From assembly GCF_001591505.1 (NCBI RefSeq), contig NZ_BCVA01000007.1, positions 62,001 through 126,000 of the forward strand: a stretch of DNA of 64,000 nucleotides. Direction: 5' to 3'. Source of the stretch: Neobacillus niacini NBRC 15566 (GTDB lineage: Bacteria; Bacillota; Bacilli; Bacillales; Cytobacillaceae). Shown piece by piece: positions 17,715 to 26,780 of this stretch (its first letter is position 1; every line of letters begins with the position of its first letter). The notes under the pieces are model-generated. The model was not told the origin of the DNA and ran no database searches. It saw only the letters and a list, made by a program, of their open reading frames with translations. A program made the translations under genes and the position numbers.

Positions 17715-19598
17715 ATGAAAACACTGGAACTAAATGACTTATTACATATACACCAAGAGAATGAACTATGGTTTGCCAACAATGAAAGATCTGTTTTTGT
17801 TTCAACAAGGGCTTTCGGAACGATGCAACGTGATTTAATTGAGAATATTGGGATTGATCGGATGAAAACTTTCTTTTTTAAGTATGGATATCAACTGGGA
17901 GTTGAAGACGCCCAGGAGGTGGCTAAAAGAGATTCCTTAAGCTTACTTGAAAAGATTGAATATGGTCCGATTATTCATGCCTTAAAAGGGCATGCAAAAT
18001 CAAGTATTACAGAAAAGGAATTTGAGGTAGAAGAAAACGAAATCAAATCGTTTCGCTTTAAAGGGATTTGGGAAAATTCTTATGAAGCGGAACAGCATCT
18101 TAAAAATTTTGGGATGAGCCATGGCCCTGTTTGTTATACGTTAACGGGTTATGCTACGGGATATATTACGGGTGTGGTTGGAGTGAACGTCTTTTTCAAA
18201 GAGCTGCAATGTCAGGGACAAGGTGACCCGTGTTGCGTGTGGGAAGGGCGTCTAGTTTCGGAATGGAAGGAAGAAGCGGAGGAATTCTTTTCTTATAGTA
18301 AAGAACTGCCGATTTTGAAGGAACTGGAGCAAACAAACGAAAAACTCATGCAGGAAAAAAATAACCTCGCACTTGTTTCAAAAACATATAATGAGATGAC
18401 CAATGAGCTAATCAAAGGCAATAACATCGATAGTATTCTCAACATTGTACATAAACAAAATCATCTGTCGATTGTCGTGGAGGATAGCCGTCAAAATATC
18501 ATTGCCTCTAAAGGTATCAACCTGGAAGATTTTGAGTCTAGTAGAGTATCATTTTCTGAGATTCCAGATAAGAAGCAATGTCATTCCAAAGTGGATATTT
18601 TCTCATTTGAAAAAGGGATAAGTCTAAAGACTCCAATCTACCTCTTAGGCAAGATTGTAGGTTATTGTTCCTTTCTCTACGAGCGAGGAAGGACACCTAA
18701 ATATGAGGTTGACTCCATGATTCTTGGTCGACTAGCGTCGATTTGCTCCCTGCTGTTTTTAAAGGAAAAAACAGAAGTGGAATCATTAGAACAGGTGAAA
18801 GGCCATTTTCTTGAAGAAATTATGAGTGGGAAATATACGCAGCAAGAAATCATGAGAAAAGCGGATTATATTCAGTTAGATTTGTCCGATCACTATCATA
18901 TTGTGGCTTTGACCTACAAGTTTTTAAATAAGTGTGATGAAAAAGAATTCACGTTACATAAGAAGACATTTGAAATGGTATCTGCTTACTTTCGGGAAAT
19001 AGAGAACCTAAATGTAATTATCGGTCAGCGGCCTGACACTCTAATTCTCCTGATTACAGAGAACCAAGTCACCCAGCAAAATATGGAGAAAATGATTCGG
19101 ACGTTAGTCGCTTTTTTAAAGAAGGAAACAAAACATGCTCTATTCTTAGCAGGAATAAGCTCGCAAAACAGTAACATCCTTGAAGCAGGGGTGGCAATGG
19201 AAGAAGCATGTTCTGCTGTGCGGCTATCTTCTAGGGATGAACCAATCACCTTTTTTAGTGATTTAGGAATGCTAGGAATCTTGATTAATGACCAAAACGA
19301 GCAAGCCATCAGGAAAATGATCCGTGATCAGCTTGGGGTTCTCTACGAGAATCTTGATAAGAATAAATTAGAATGGATTGAAACACTCTACCATTTTCTT
19401 GAACAAGGCGGCAACCTGGAACAAACAGCAGAATCCCTCGCACTCTCAAAAAGCGGCCTTCGTTATCGCCTCAACAAAATTACGGATCTTCTTGATCGTG
19501 ATTTGCGTGATCCGCAGAGACAATTTCAGTTAATGATGGCGCTAAAAGCATTAAAAATTGTTGAGCATGAGAGAATCAAAAAAATTCAAGCAGAGTAG
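17715..19598 (+). CDS. Aromatic-sensing regulator: XylR_N-V4R sensor fused to PucR-type HTH output
   Basis: A 627-residue regulator. Residues about 10-95 match the XylR/DmpR N-terminal aromatic-sensing domain, and about 115-180 the V4R domain. C140, E163, C166 and C174 have the spacing of the zinc ligands of the phenol sensor MopR as I recall them, and W119 falls at the place of its ligand-contacting Trp. A coiled linker (about 195-240) and a GAF-like middle (about 250-350) lead to a PucR/CdaR-like C-terminus ending in the HTH_30 helix-turn-helix (LEQTAESLALSKSGLRYRLN). Unlike XylR and DmpR there is no sigma-54 AAA+ domain. It lies just upstream of the monooxygenase operon and is probably its phenol-responsive activator (inference). 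Confidence 0.88.
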   Translation: MKTLELNDLLHIHQENELWFANNERSVFVSTRAFGTMQRDLIENIGIDRMKTFFFKYGYQLGVEDAQEVAKRDSLSLLEKIEYGPIIHALKGHAKSSITEKEFEVEENEIKSFRFKGIWENSYEAEQHLKNFGMSHGPVCYTLTGYATGYITGVVGVNVFFKELQCQGQGDPCCVWEGRLVSEWKEEAEEFFSYSKELPILKELEQTNEKLMQEKNNLALVSKTYNEMTNELIKGNNIDSILNIVHKQNHLSIVVEDSRQNIIASKGINLEDFESSRVSFSEIPDKKQCHSKVDIFSFEKGISLKTPIYLLGKIVGYCSFLYERGRTPKYEVDSMILGRLASICSLLFLKEKTEVESLEQVKGHFLEEIMSGKYTQQEIMRKADYIQLDLSDHYHIVALTYKFLNKCDEKEFTLHKKTFEMVSAYFREIENLNVIIGQRPDTLILLITENQVTQQNMEKMIRTLVAFLKKETKHALFLAGISSQNSNILEAGVAMEEACSAVRLSSRDEPITFFSDLGMLGILINDQNEQAIRKMIRDQLGVLYENLDKNKLEWIETLYHFLEQGGNLEQTAESLALSKSGLRYRLNKITDLLDRDLRDPQRQFQLMMALKALKIVEHERIKKIQAE

Positions 19599-19639
19599 TT
19601 CCATTTATTCGGCATAAGAAAACGAATCATCTATAAATT

Positions 19640-19690
19640 GCCAGACTATCCACTGAAACATTCGTTAGTGGGGTGTCTGGCTTTTATTTT
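19640..19690 (+). terminator. Terminator after the aromatic regulator
   Basis: GCCAGAC...GTCTGGC stem with an inner CCACT/AGTGG stem, then TTTTATTTT. Confidence 0.85.
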
Positions 19691-19744
19691 GCCATACTGA
19701 CACAAAGGAGTAGTATTTACGAAGTTTTCTGTCACTTCGTGTTA

Positions 19745-19773
19745 TTGTTATGAATTTTCAGATAACTTATGAT
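19745..19773 (+). promoter_or_regulatory. SigA-type promoter for the monooxygenase operon
   Basis: TTGTTA, 17-bp spacer, TATGAT, 65 bp before the ATG at 19839. The non-consensus -35 fits an activator-dependent promoter. Likely target of the regulator at 17715 (inference). Confidence 0.55.
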
Positions 19774-19838
19774 AGTACTAGTGATGGACAGATGTGCCAC
19801 ACATAAAAAAGTAGGAATCTAAGAATGGAGTTGAAGAA

Positions 19839-21350
19839 ATGTACACAGGCAAAGAATATTTGGAAAGTCTCAATGACGGCAGATCGGTTTATTTAAACGG
19901 GGAAAAAATTAAAGATGTAACAACACATCCCGCTTATCGGAATGCTGCTCGTTCGTATGCGAGAATGTACGATGCTCTTCATGATCCAGCGACACGTGAT
20001 ATCTTAACAACAACAACCGAATTTGGCGACAGAACACATAAATTTTTCAAAACACCCACTAGTTCTCAGGATTTGTTAGAGGCAAGAGATGCCATCGCTC
20101 AGTGGGCAAAGCTAAGCTATGGATTTATGGGACGAACACCTGATTACAAAGCTTCTTTCACTGGACACCTTAATGCGTTTGGTCATTTTTATCAAGGTTT
20201 TGAAGACAATGCATTAGCCTGGTACAAAAAATCAACAAAGGAAGTACCATTCATTAATCATACAATTATTAATCCGCAAGTAGATCGCTCAAAACCTTTA
20301 CACGAGAATAAAGATGTATTTGTTCGTGCCGTTGCGGAGCGAGATGACGGTATAATTGTAAGCGGTGCCAAAATGGTTGGGACAGCTTCTGCTTTAACTC
20401 ATTACAACTTTGTCGCGAACTATGGACCGAAAGATTTAGGCGGTGGTGATGATAGTCATGCACTAATCTTCTTCGTACCAATGAATGCGGAAGGACTATG
20501 TATGATTAGCCGCCAATCCTATGAACTACATGCTGCTAAAAATGGAACTCCATTTGATTATCCGTTATCCAGCCGCTTTGATGAAAATGATGCAGTGATT
20601 GTGCTCGATAACGTCTTCATTCCTTGGGAAAATGTATTAGCTTACCGAAATATTGAAGTATCAAATAATTTCGCAAAAGTAAGCGGTTTCATTCCGCGCT
20701 TTACTTTCCATGGTTGTACACGTCTCGCCGTTAAATTAGATTTTATGACCGGGCTGTTATTGAAAGCAACGGAAGGAGCCGGTACGAAGGATTTCCGTGG
20801 AGTTCAGGCAAAGATTGGCGAAGTGGTTGCTTTACGAAATATGTTCTGGGGTCTTTCTACTGCAATGGCAACAGATCCTGAAAAAGGGCCAAACGGCTTA
20901 GTGGTTCCAAACTCTTACTCAAGTGCCGCTTATCGAGCGTTGGCTCCATTGGCTTGGGTAAAGGTGAAGAATATCTTTGAGCAAGTCGTGGCTGGCGGAT
21001 TAATTCAATTGCCTTCAAGTTCAAAAGATTTCCTCAATGAGGATTTAAAACCTTACTTAGACACATATTATCGCGGAACAGGAATCGGTGCGGAAGAACG
21101 CGTGAAATTATTGAAAATGGTTTGGGATACAATCGGCACTGAGTTTGGCGGCCGTCATGAATTATATGAGGTCAACTATGCTGGAAACCATGAAAACATC
21201 AACATGGAAGCGTTATTTCATTTTGAGGCAACAGGTGCTGCCGATCAGCAAAAAGCATTCGTCGATTCTGCATTAAGTGATTATGACCTTAAGGGTTGGA
21301 CGAACAAAACATGGGTAGATGCGAAAGAAAAAGAAGCGGTTAAATCATAA
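19839..21350 (+). CDS. Flavin-dependent aromatic monooxygenase, large component (HpaB/PheA1 family)
   Basis: A 503-residue oxygenase of the 4-hydroxyphenylacetate 3-hydroxylase family, which uses FADH2 from a partner reductase to ortho-hydroxylate phenols. Family marks: N-terminal YLESLNDGRSVYLNGE, DALHDPATRD, RTPDYKASF near the start of the acyl-CoA-dehydrogenase-like fold, PFINHTIINPQVDRS, and FIPWENVLAYRN. The name HpaB is the default, but the downstream enzymes are those for catechol rather than homoprotocatechuate, and the thermophilic Bacillus phenol hydroxylase PheA1 is of this family. So phenol or cresol to catechol is the likely reaction. First gene of the operon; RBS AATGGAGTTGAAG. 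Confidence 0.88.
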   Translation: MYTGKEYLESLNDGRSVYLNGEKIKDVTTHPAYRNAARSYARMYDALHDPATRDILTTTTEFGDRTHKFFKTPTSSQDLLEARDAIAQWAKLSYGFMGRTPDYKASFTGHLNAFGHFYQGFEDNALAWYKKSTKEVPFINHTIINPQVDRSKPLHENKDVFVRAVAERDDGIIVSGAKMVGTASALTHYNFVANYGPKDLGGGDDSHALIFFVPMNAEGLCMISRQSYELHAAKNGTPFDYPLSSRFDENDAVIVLDNVFIPWENVLAYRNIEVSNNFAKVSGFIPRFTFHGCTRLAVKLDFMTGLLLKATEGAGTKDFRGVQAKIGEVVALRNMFWGLSTAMATDPEKGPNGLVVPNSYSSAAYRALAPLAWVKVKNIFEQVVAGGLIQLPSSSKDFLNEDLKPYLDTYYRGTGIGAEERVKLLKMVWDTIGTEFGGRHELYEVNYAGNHENINMEALFHFEATGAADQQKAFVDSALSDYDLKGWTNKTWVDAKEKEAVKS

Positions 21351-21371
21351 ATTTTGATAGGAGGGAACAAA

Positions 21372-21854
21372 ATGGATGATCGTCAATTTCGCCAAGCTAT
21401 GGGGAAATTTGCTACGGGCGTTACGGTCATCACGACTGAGCTAGAAGGAGAGGTGCACGGCATGACGGCTAATGCCTTCATGTCGGTCTCTCTAGATCCG
21501 AAGCTAGTGGTGATTTCCATCGGAGAAAGAGCGCAAATGCTTGAAAAAATCAAGAATAGTAAAAAGTTTGCTGTCAATATTTTATCAGGAGAGCAACAAG
21601 AATATTCAATGATCTTTGCTGGTCAGATAAAGGAAAAAAGGGAAATCGATTTCGACCAACTGGCGGGACTCCCTGTCTTAACAGGAGCCATTGCTCAGGT
21701 AGCATGTGAAGTGGTAAATGAACATATCGAAGGAGATCATACCTTATTTATCGGCAGAGTCATCGATAGTAAGCTTGAAGAGGGAGAGCCACTCATGTTC
21801 TTTAATGGCCAATATCGCTCTTTTACGCCTGAAGTAAGTCTCGTAAATAAGTAG
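21372..21854 (+). CDS. Flavin reductase, small component (HpaC/PheA2 family)
   Basis: A 160-residue flavin reductase-like protein that supplies reduced flavin to the monooxygenase encoded just upstream. Hallmarks: FRQAMGKFATGVTVITT, GMTANAFMSVSLDPKLVVISI (flavin-binding beta barrel) and EGDHTLFIGRVIDSKL. The start is ATG 21372, 5 nt after GGAGGG; an upstream in-frame start at 21354 would embed the RBS. It is 21 bp after the large subunit, so it is co-transcribed. Physiological NADH use is expected from the family. Confidence 0.9.
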   Translation: MDDRQFRQAMGKFATGVTVITTELEGEVHGMTANAFMSVSLDPKLVVISIGERAQMLEKIKNSKKFAVNILSGEQQEYSMIFAGQIKEKREIDFDQLAGLPVLTGAIAQVACEVVNEHIEGDHTLFIGRVIDSKLEEGEPLMFFNGQYRSFTPEVSLVNK

Positions 21855-21890
21855 TCTAGTTTAATCAATATATTTAATAGGAGGATTACC

Positions 21891-22880
21891 ATGACTTCTT
21901 ACCAGGAACCCATTTTTGATGTAGCCCAGCTTGCTCACGTGGAGCTTTTTTCTCCGAAACTTGAAAAATCTGTTGAATTTTTTACAAGATTTCTAGGAAT
22001 GGAAGTAACAGCTCGTACTGAAAAATCCGTATACCTTCGTGCTTATGAGGATTTCTACCACAATACGTTAATCATTACAGAATCAGATCATGCGGGTGTC
22101 GGCCATGTTGCTTGGCGGGCCACTTCACCGCAAGCGTTAGAGCGACGTGTAGAGGAAATTGAAAAGACCGGATTAGGAAAAGGGTGGATTGATGGTGATA
22201 TCGGCCACGGCAGAGCCTACCAATTCACAAATCCTGATGGTCATTTAATGGAAATTCTTTGGGACGTTGAGTATTACCAAGTGGAAGAAGGCCAAAGATC
22301 AAAACTATTAAACCGACCATCCAAACGCCCAGATCGAGGCGTGCCGGTTCGCCGCTTAGATCATATTAATCTTATGACATCGAATCCAGCAGCAGATACG
22401 GACTTTATGCTTAACACACTCGGTTTTCGATTAAGAGAGCAAATTCAAGATAATGGCCATGTGCTGGGCAGCTGGATTAGTGTTTCCAATCTCGTTCACG
22501 AGATTGCCTATATGCAAGAACCTAGCGGAGGAAAAGGGAAGCTGCATCATCTTTGCTACTGGTATGGTATTCCTCAAAATCTTTATGATGTAGCAGATTT
22601 GATGAAAGACCATGGTATTAAAATTGAAGTTCCACCGAATAAGCATGGAGTCAGCCAAGCGTTCTGTATGTATGTGATTGAACCAGGCGGAAACAGGATT
22701 GAATTATTCGGAGATGCAGGGTACATCATTACGGACCCAGCATGGAAGCCAGTAGTTTGGGATATGAAGGACGTTCCTGGCAATGGCGATACATGGATTG
22801 GAACAGAATTCCCAGTATCTTGGTGGACGCAGGGAACACCGCTGACACCAGTGAAAACAGAGGAAGTCGTGAAGTCTTAA
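21891..22880 (+). CDS. Catechol 2,3-dioxygenase, copy 1 (extradiol, VOC fold)
   Basis: A 329-residue type I extradiol dioxygenase with two vicinal-oxygen-chelate modules (about 12-125 and 155-275). It opens catechol to 2-hydroxymuconate semialdehyde. Fe(II) ligands are predicted as H158 (RRLDHIN), H219 or H220 (GKLHHLCYW) and E271 (GGNRIELFG). The overall sequence resembles the Geobacillus PheB type. RBS AGGAGG. It is nearly the same as copy 2 at 24839, including the C-terminal [12 protein letters not shown]. Third gene of the operon. Confidence 0.92.
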   Translation: MTSYQEPIFDVAQLAHVELFSPKLEKSVEFFTRFLGMEVTARTEKSVYLRAYEDFYHNTLIITESDHAGVGHVAWRATSPQALERRVEEIEKTGLGKGWIDGDIGHGRAYQFTNPDGHLMEILWDVEYYQVEEGQRSKLLNRPSKRPDRGVPVRRLDHINLMTSNPAADTDFMLNTLGFRLREQIQDNGHVLGSWISVSNLVHEIAYMQEPSGGKGKLHHLCYWYGIPQNLYDVADLMKDHGIKIEVPPNKHGVSQAFCMYVIEPGGNRIELFGDAGYIITDPAWKPVVWDMKDVPGNGDTWIGTEFPVSWWTQGTPLTPVKTEEVVKS

Positions 22881-22941
22881 TAGATTGATAGGCGAATTGC
22901 ATTAAAAGATACGTATATGGTGAACAATGGAGGGAGCTATC

Positions 22942-23802
22942 TTGGAATTCATTCAAGTGACAAGCAACAACCGCGAACAAACTTCTTTACGAACAAAGCC
23001 AAGTGTAATGGCTCTAGGATTTTTTGATGGCGTGCATTTAGGTCATCAGAAGGTGATTAAAGAGGCAAAAAGAGTTGCGGAAGAACAAGAACTCCCTTTG
23101 GTTATTATGAGTTTTTTCCCTCATCCAAAAGTGGTCCTTTCAAATGGGAAAAAGATCATCCCTTATCTCATGCCAATGAAAGATAAGAGGAGGATTTTTG
23201 AAAAGTTAGGGGTAGATTGCTTCTACTTGATTCAGTTTACCAAGGAATTTGCGGAGTTATCTCCAAGGGAATTTGTTCAAACCTATCTTCTGGACTTTGG
23301 AGCAAAACAGGTGGTAGCGGGGTTTGATTTTACATATGGACACCGGGGCGAAGGCAATATGAATACCATGATAAGGGATTCAAATGGGAAAATTGAGGGA
23401 GTCAAGGTGGATAAAATAGAGTGGGAAGGCGAAAAAATCAGTTCTACGCACATTCGTCAACTGATTTTAGCTGGTGAACTGGAAAGAATCCCTTTTTATT
23501 TAGGGACTGAATATCAAAGTGAAGGCAGGATTATTTTCCGTAAAAAACATGTGGAGGTCGTACTCCTTCCTTATTATTTGATGCCTGCTCCAGGATGGTA
23601 TGAAGTTACCGTAAACCTTCACCAGGAGACGACCACACAAATCGCGGTCGTTCGTGACGGAAGGATTACTTTATTATCACCATGCGGGCATGGATTTCCT
23701 TTTTATGAATGGGAGAACGTTCGAGTTTCATGGAAGAAAGTTTTGCCTAAAGGGTTTGTTCAAGAAGTAGCTTCAAGACAAGTCTTTTTAAGCTCCTCTT
23801 AG
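22942..23802 (+). CDS. FAD synthetase-like protein (RibF N-terminal domain) without recognisable flavokinase
   Basis: About 287 residues from TTG 22942, 7 nt after GGAGGG; an ATG at 22927 overlaps the RBS. The N-terminal about 180 residues are the nucleotidyltransferase domain of bifunctional RibF: ALGFFDGVHLGHQKVI with the HxGH motif, FDFTYGHRGEG, and ISSTHIRQLI. Normal RibF proteins then carry a riboflavin kinase; the C-terminal about 105 residues here lack the GRxxGFPTAN signature and look like a degenerate kinase barrel. It ends the first operon, and probably boosts FAD supply for the flavin-dependent monooxygenase (inference). Confidence 0.8.
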   Translation: MEFIQVTSNNREQTSLRTKPSVMALGFFDGVHLGHQKVIKEAKRVAEEQELPLVIMSFFPHPKVVLSNGKKIIPYLMPMKDKRRIFEKLGVDCFYLIQFTKEFAELSPREFVQTYLLDFGAKQVVAGFDFTYGHRGEGNMNTMIRDSNGKIEGVKVDKIEWEGEKISSTHIRQLILAGELERIPFYLGTEYQSEGRIIFRKKHVEVVLLPYYLMPAPGWYEVTVNLHQETTTQIAVVRDGRITLLSPCGHGFPFYEWENVRVSWKKVLPKGFVQEVASRQVFLSSS

Positions 23803-23818
23803 TGGGTCGATGAGATAT

Positions 23819-24592
23819 TTATCTTTTCCAGTAACCAAGTCTCTCGGAAATTAATTTTCCTGAAGTGATCAATTCACTTGCAAAATACTGAATCCGTTGT
23901 TTGGAGAATCGTGAACTTGGTCCTACTAGGTTAATAGCAGCAATGACTTTTCCTGTATGGTCTCTGACAGGTGCGGACACGGATGTCCGTCCCATGGTAT
24001 ATTCATCGACACTAACCGAATAGCCATGATTTAAGATTGTTTTCAACTCTTCCCGAAATCTATCTGGTTCTATAATGGTTTTCGGTGTAATCGCATCGAG
24101 TCCATTTTGAATTACTAGATCAACCAAGTAGGTTCCACTATGCGCAAGAAGAAGTTTCCCTGAACTCGTACAATGAGCATAATTATGGAATCCTAAGTGT
24201 GAGGGTACTTTATTCGAGGTTTTACTCTCGACTTTGTCTAAATAGACTACATGATTTCCATCTAATATTGCCAGGTGGGCTGTTTCCCCACATTTATTGG
24301 CAAGGTCGGTAAGGATCGGTCGTGATTCTGTATGCAGATCAATGTTACCTAAGACAATGGAGCTCAATTCAACAACGGAGAGACCTAACTCATATTTATT
24401 GGTCTCTTTATTTTTTTGTACCAACCCTTCGGATGCGAGAGTTGTAAGAATTCTTTGGACACTGCTTTTTCCTAAACCAAGCTCATTGGCTAGTTCGCGT
24501 ACTCCTTTTTGTGGTTGATCCATTTTAAAAGCACGCAAAATTCTAATGGCATTTTTTACAGAAGAGAGCAGCTTTTCTTGTTCTTGTATCAT
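23819..24592 (-). CDS. IclR-family transcriptional regulator
   Basis: A 257-residue regulator. Winged HTH at about 8-65 (SVKNAIRILRAF, VRELANELGLGKSSVQRIL), then the IclR ligand-binding domain with HLAILDGNHVVYLDKVES, CTSSGKLLLAH and ISAPVRDHTGKV-like SVSAPVRDHTGKVIAAINLV. The start is ATG 24592, after CGGAGGAAAAT; an upstream extension to 24757 would run through the control region and lacks support. It is divergent from the second half of the meta-cleavage genes and probably controls them and itself; a TGTCCC/GGGACA palindrome lies 43 bp upstream of its start. Confidence 0.9.
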   Translation of the reverse strand: MIQEQEKLLSSVKNAIRILRAFKMDQPQKGVRELANELGLGKSSVQRILTTLASEGLVQKNKETNKYELGLSVVELSSIVLGNIDLHTESRPILTDLANKCGETAHLAILDGNHVVYLDKVESKTSNKVPSHLGFHNYAHCTSSGKLLLAHSGTYLVDLVIQNGLDAITPKTIIEPDRFREELKTILNHGYSVSVDEYTMGRTSVSAPVRDHTGKVIAAINLVGPSSRFSKQRIQYFASELITSGKLISERLGYWKR

Positions 24593-24634
24593 ATTTTCCT
24601 CCGAGTAGTAAAAATTATATAAATATTCTAAAAG

Positions 24635-24653
24635 TGTCCCGTATAAAGGGACA
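24635..24653. promoter_or_regulatory. Palindrome, candidate IclR operator
   Basis: TGTCCC-N7-GGGACA, perfect 6-bp arms, between the divergent iclR-type gene and dioxygenase copy 2. The size and half-site pattern resemble IclR-family operators. Confidence 0.5.
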
Positions 24654-24727
24654 GTGACATTGTACCTAACATAGCAACCTATTATGATGGAAGCATACAA
24701 CAGGTTTTCGACAAATGAAGAAGAATT

Positions 24728-24756
24728 TGATACCGAATATAATGAAAACGGTATCA
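24728..24756. promoter_or_regulatory. cre (CcpA) site inside a TGATACCG/CGGTATCA inverted repeat
   Basis: TGAAAACGGTATCA at 24743-24756 matches the cre consensus TGWAANCGNTNWCA at every position. It also forms the right arm of an 8-bp perfect inverted repeat (left arm 24728-24735). It lies 83 bp before the start of dioxygenase copy 2, so glucose repression of the lower pathway is likely. Confidence 0.65.
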
Positions 24757-24838
24757 CTATTCAGTATATTTCGTCAATCTTCTTTATTCATGTTTACAAA
24801 ACTAAAAAAATTAAAAGGGAAATCTAGGAGGAACGGAC

Positions 24839-25834
24839 ATGACAATTTTTAAAGAGCCAATTTTTGATCTAGCACAACTTGCACACGTGGAGATTCTTTC
24901 ACCAAAAATGGAACAATCTGTTGAATTTTTCACAAGATTTCTAGGAATGGAAGTAACGGCTCGGTCCGGTAGCTCCGTTTATCTGCGAGCTTATGAGGAT
25001 TTTTATCATAATACGTTAAAAATAACTGAATCCATACAAGCAGGAGTCGGCCATGTTGCTTGGCGGGCAACATCCCCGCAAGCACTACAGCGCCGTGTGG
25101 AAGAAATTGAAAAGACAGGATTAGGTAAAGGCTGGATCGACGGTGATATCGGTCATGGAAAAGCTTATCAATTCACTACTCCTGATGGTCACTTAATGGA
25201 AATTCTTTGGGATGTCGACTATTACAATGTGAAAGACGATCAACGCTCAAAACTATTAAACCGTCCATCCAAACGCCCAGATCGCGGTGTACCGGTTCGC
25301 CGCTTAGATCATATTAATTTAATGACTTCTAATCCAGAAGTCGATACGAACTTTATGATTGATACGCTCGGTTTCCGATTGAGAGAGCAAATTCAAGATA
25401 ATGGTCATGTTCTAGGAAGCTGGATTAGTGTATCCAATCTCGTTCATGAAGTGGCTTATATGCAAGAGCCTAGCGGCATAAAAGGAAAGCTTCATCATCT
25501 TTGCTACTGGTACGGGATTCCGCAAAACCTTTATGATGTGGCGGATCTACTTAAAGATCATGGTATTAAAATTGAAGTTCCGCCTAATAAGCATGGAGTT
25601 TCCCAAGCGTTTTGTATGTATGTGATTGAACCAGGCGGCAACCGCATTGAATTATTCGGAGATGCGGGCTATATCATTACAGATCCTGCTTGGAAGCCTG
25701 TTATTTGGGATATGAAAGACGTTCCGGGCAACGGCGATACTTGGATTGGAACCGAATTCCCTGTTTCTTGGTGGACCCAAGGAACACCGCTAACATCTAG
25801 TGAAGCAGTTGAAAAAGAAGTTGTAAAACCTTAA
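24839..25834 (+). CDS. Catechol 2,3-dioxygenase, copy 2
   Basis: A 331-residue extradiol dioxygenase nearly identical to copy 1: the same two VOC modules, the same predicted iron ligands ([25 protein letters not shown]) and the same C-terminus. Differences cluster at about residues 43-47, 63-68, 127-134, 167-174 and the tail. Copy 2 heads the second operon under IclR and cre control, while copy 1 is under the aromatic regulator; duplicates could differ in substrate range (catechol versus methylcatechols) or just in regulation (inference). RBS TAGGAGGA. Confidence 0.92.
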   Translation: MTIFKEPIFDLAQLAHVEILSPKMEQSVEFFTRFLGMEVTARSGSSVYLRAYEDFYHNTLKITESIQAGVGHVAWRATSPQALQRRVEEIEKTGLGKGWIDGDIGHGKAYQFTTPDGHLMEILWDVDYYNVKDDQRSKLLNRPSKRPDRGVPVRRLDHINLMTSNPEVDTNFMIDTLGFRLREQIQDNGHVLGSWISVSNLVHEVAYMQEPSGIKGKLHHLCYWYGIPQNLYDVADLLKDHGIKIEVPPNKHGVSQAFCMYVIEPGGNRIELFGDAGYIITDPAWKPVIWDMKDVPGNGDTWIGTEFPVSWWTQGTPLTSSEAVEKEVVKP

Positions 25835-25868
25835 TTCATTGATTACTAGAAAGTGAGGTGTAAGGGTC

Positions 25869-26780
25869 GTGACGAAAGTTAAAGCAGCAATTTTGGGATC
25901 TGGAAATATTGGAACAGACTTGATGTATAAAATTTTAAAAAATGATGGAAACATGGAATTAGCCTTAGTGGCAGGGATTGACCCAAATTCTGAGGGGTTA
26001 GCGAGAGCAAAAGCAAAGGGAATTGCCGTAAGCCATCATGGTATTGATGCCATTCTAGAAGATCCAGAGATTAAGATTGTGTTTGATGCAACTAGTGCGA
26101 AAGCCCATAAGCTGAATGCACAAGCCTTACGAGAACAAGGAAAATTAGCCGTTGACATGACACCGGCAGCGGTTGGACCGTTTGTTGTCCCAACTGTTAA
26201 TTTACATGACCATCTTGAAGCAATGAACGTTAACTTAATTTCTTGCGGCGGTCAGGCGACAACACCACTTGTTCACGCCGTCAATCGTGTAGTACCTGTT
26301 CATTATGCAGAAGTCATTGCAACAGCGGCCAGTGTATCCATTGGACCAGGAACGAGACAGAATGTCGATGAGTTTGTACGCACAACGGCAAATGCGGTTC
26401 AACAAATTGGCGGAGCGACAATCGCAAGAGCCATTCCTGTATTTAATCCAGCTCAGCCGCCTATAAATATGACAAATTCCGTCTATGCCGTGATGAAAGA
26501 AGAATTCGATGAGGCAGCAGTGATTGAGTCGGTTCAATCGATTGCAGCTGAGATTTCTAGCTATGTTCCAGGCTATCGTTTAAAAGGTACGCCATTTGTA
26601 GATTACCGTGAAACACCATGGGGCCGCTTGCCAACCGTAGTGATTATGAATGAAGTAATTGGAGCAGGAGATTTCTTCCCTACCTATGCAGGGAATTTAG
26701 ATATCATGACGGCCTCCGCCTACCGAGTCGGAGATGTCTATGCCGCACATTATCTTTCTGCAAAGGAGGTAACACAATGA
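25869..26780 (+). CDS. dmpF: Acetaldehyde dehydrogenase (acylating)
   Basis: A 303-residue DmpF/MhpF-type enzyme that converts acetaldehyde, CoA and NAD+ to acetyl-CoA. N-terminal Rossmann motif [17 protein letters not shown]; the catalytic Cys is in [35 protein letters not shown] and [11 protein letters not shown] are also family-typical. GTG start. Its stop overlaps the aldolase start by 4 bp, as expected for the channelling DmpFG complex. Confidence 0.95.
   Translation: MTKVKAAILGSGNIGTDLMYKILKNDGNMELALVAGIDPNSEGLARAKAKGIAVSHHGIDAILEDPEIKIVFDATSAKAHKLNAQALREQGKLAVDMTPAAVGPFVVPTVNLHDHLEAMNVNLISCGGQATTPLVHAVNRVVPVHYAEVIATAASVSIGPGTRQNVDEFVRTTANAVQQIGGATIARAIPVFNPAQPPINMTNSVYAVMKEEFDEAAVIESVQSIAAEISSYVPGYRLKGTPFVDYRETPWGRLPTVVIMNEVIGAGDFFPTYAGNLDIMTASAYRVGDVYAAHYLSAKEVTQ

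Noticed and set aside
19600..19838. Sigma-54 promoter before the monooxygenase, expected from a XylR/DmpR-like sensor
   Set aside because: No TGGCA-N7-TTGC element present; a SigA-type box is found and the regulator lacks the AAA+ domain.
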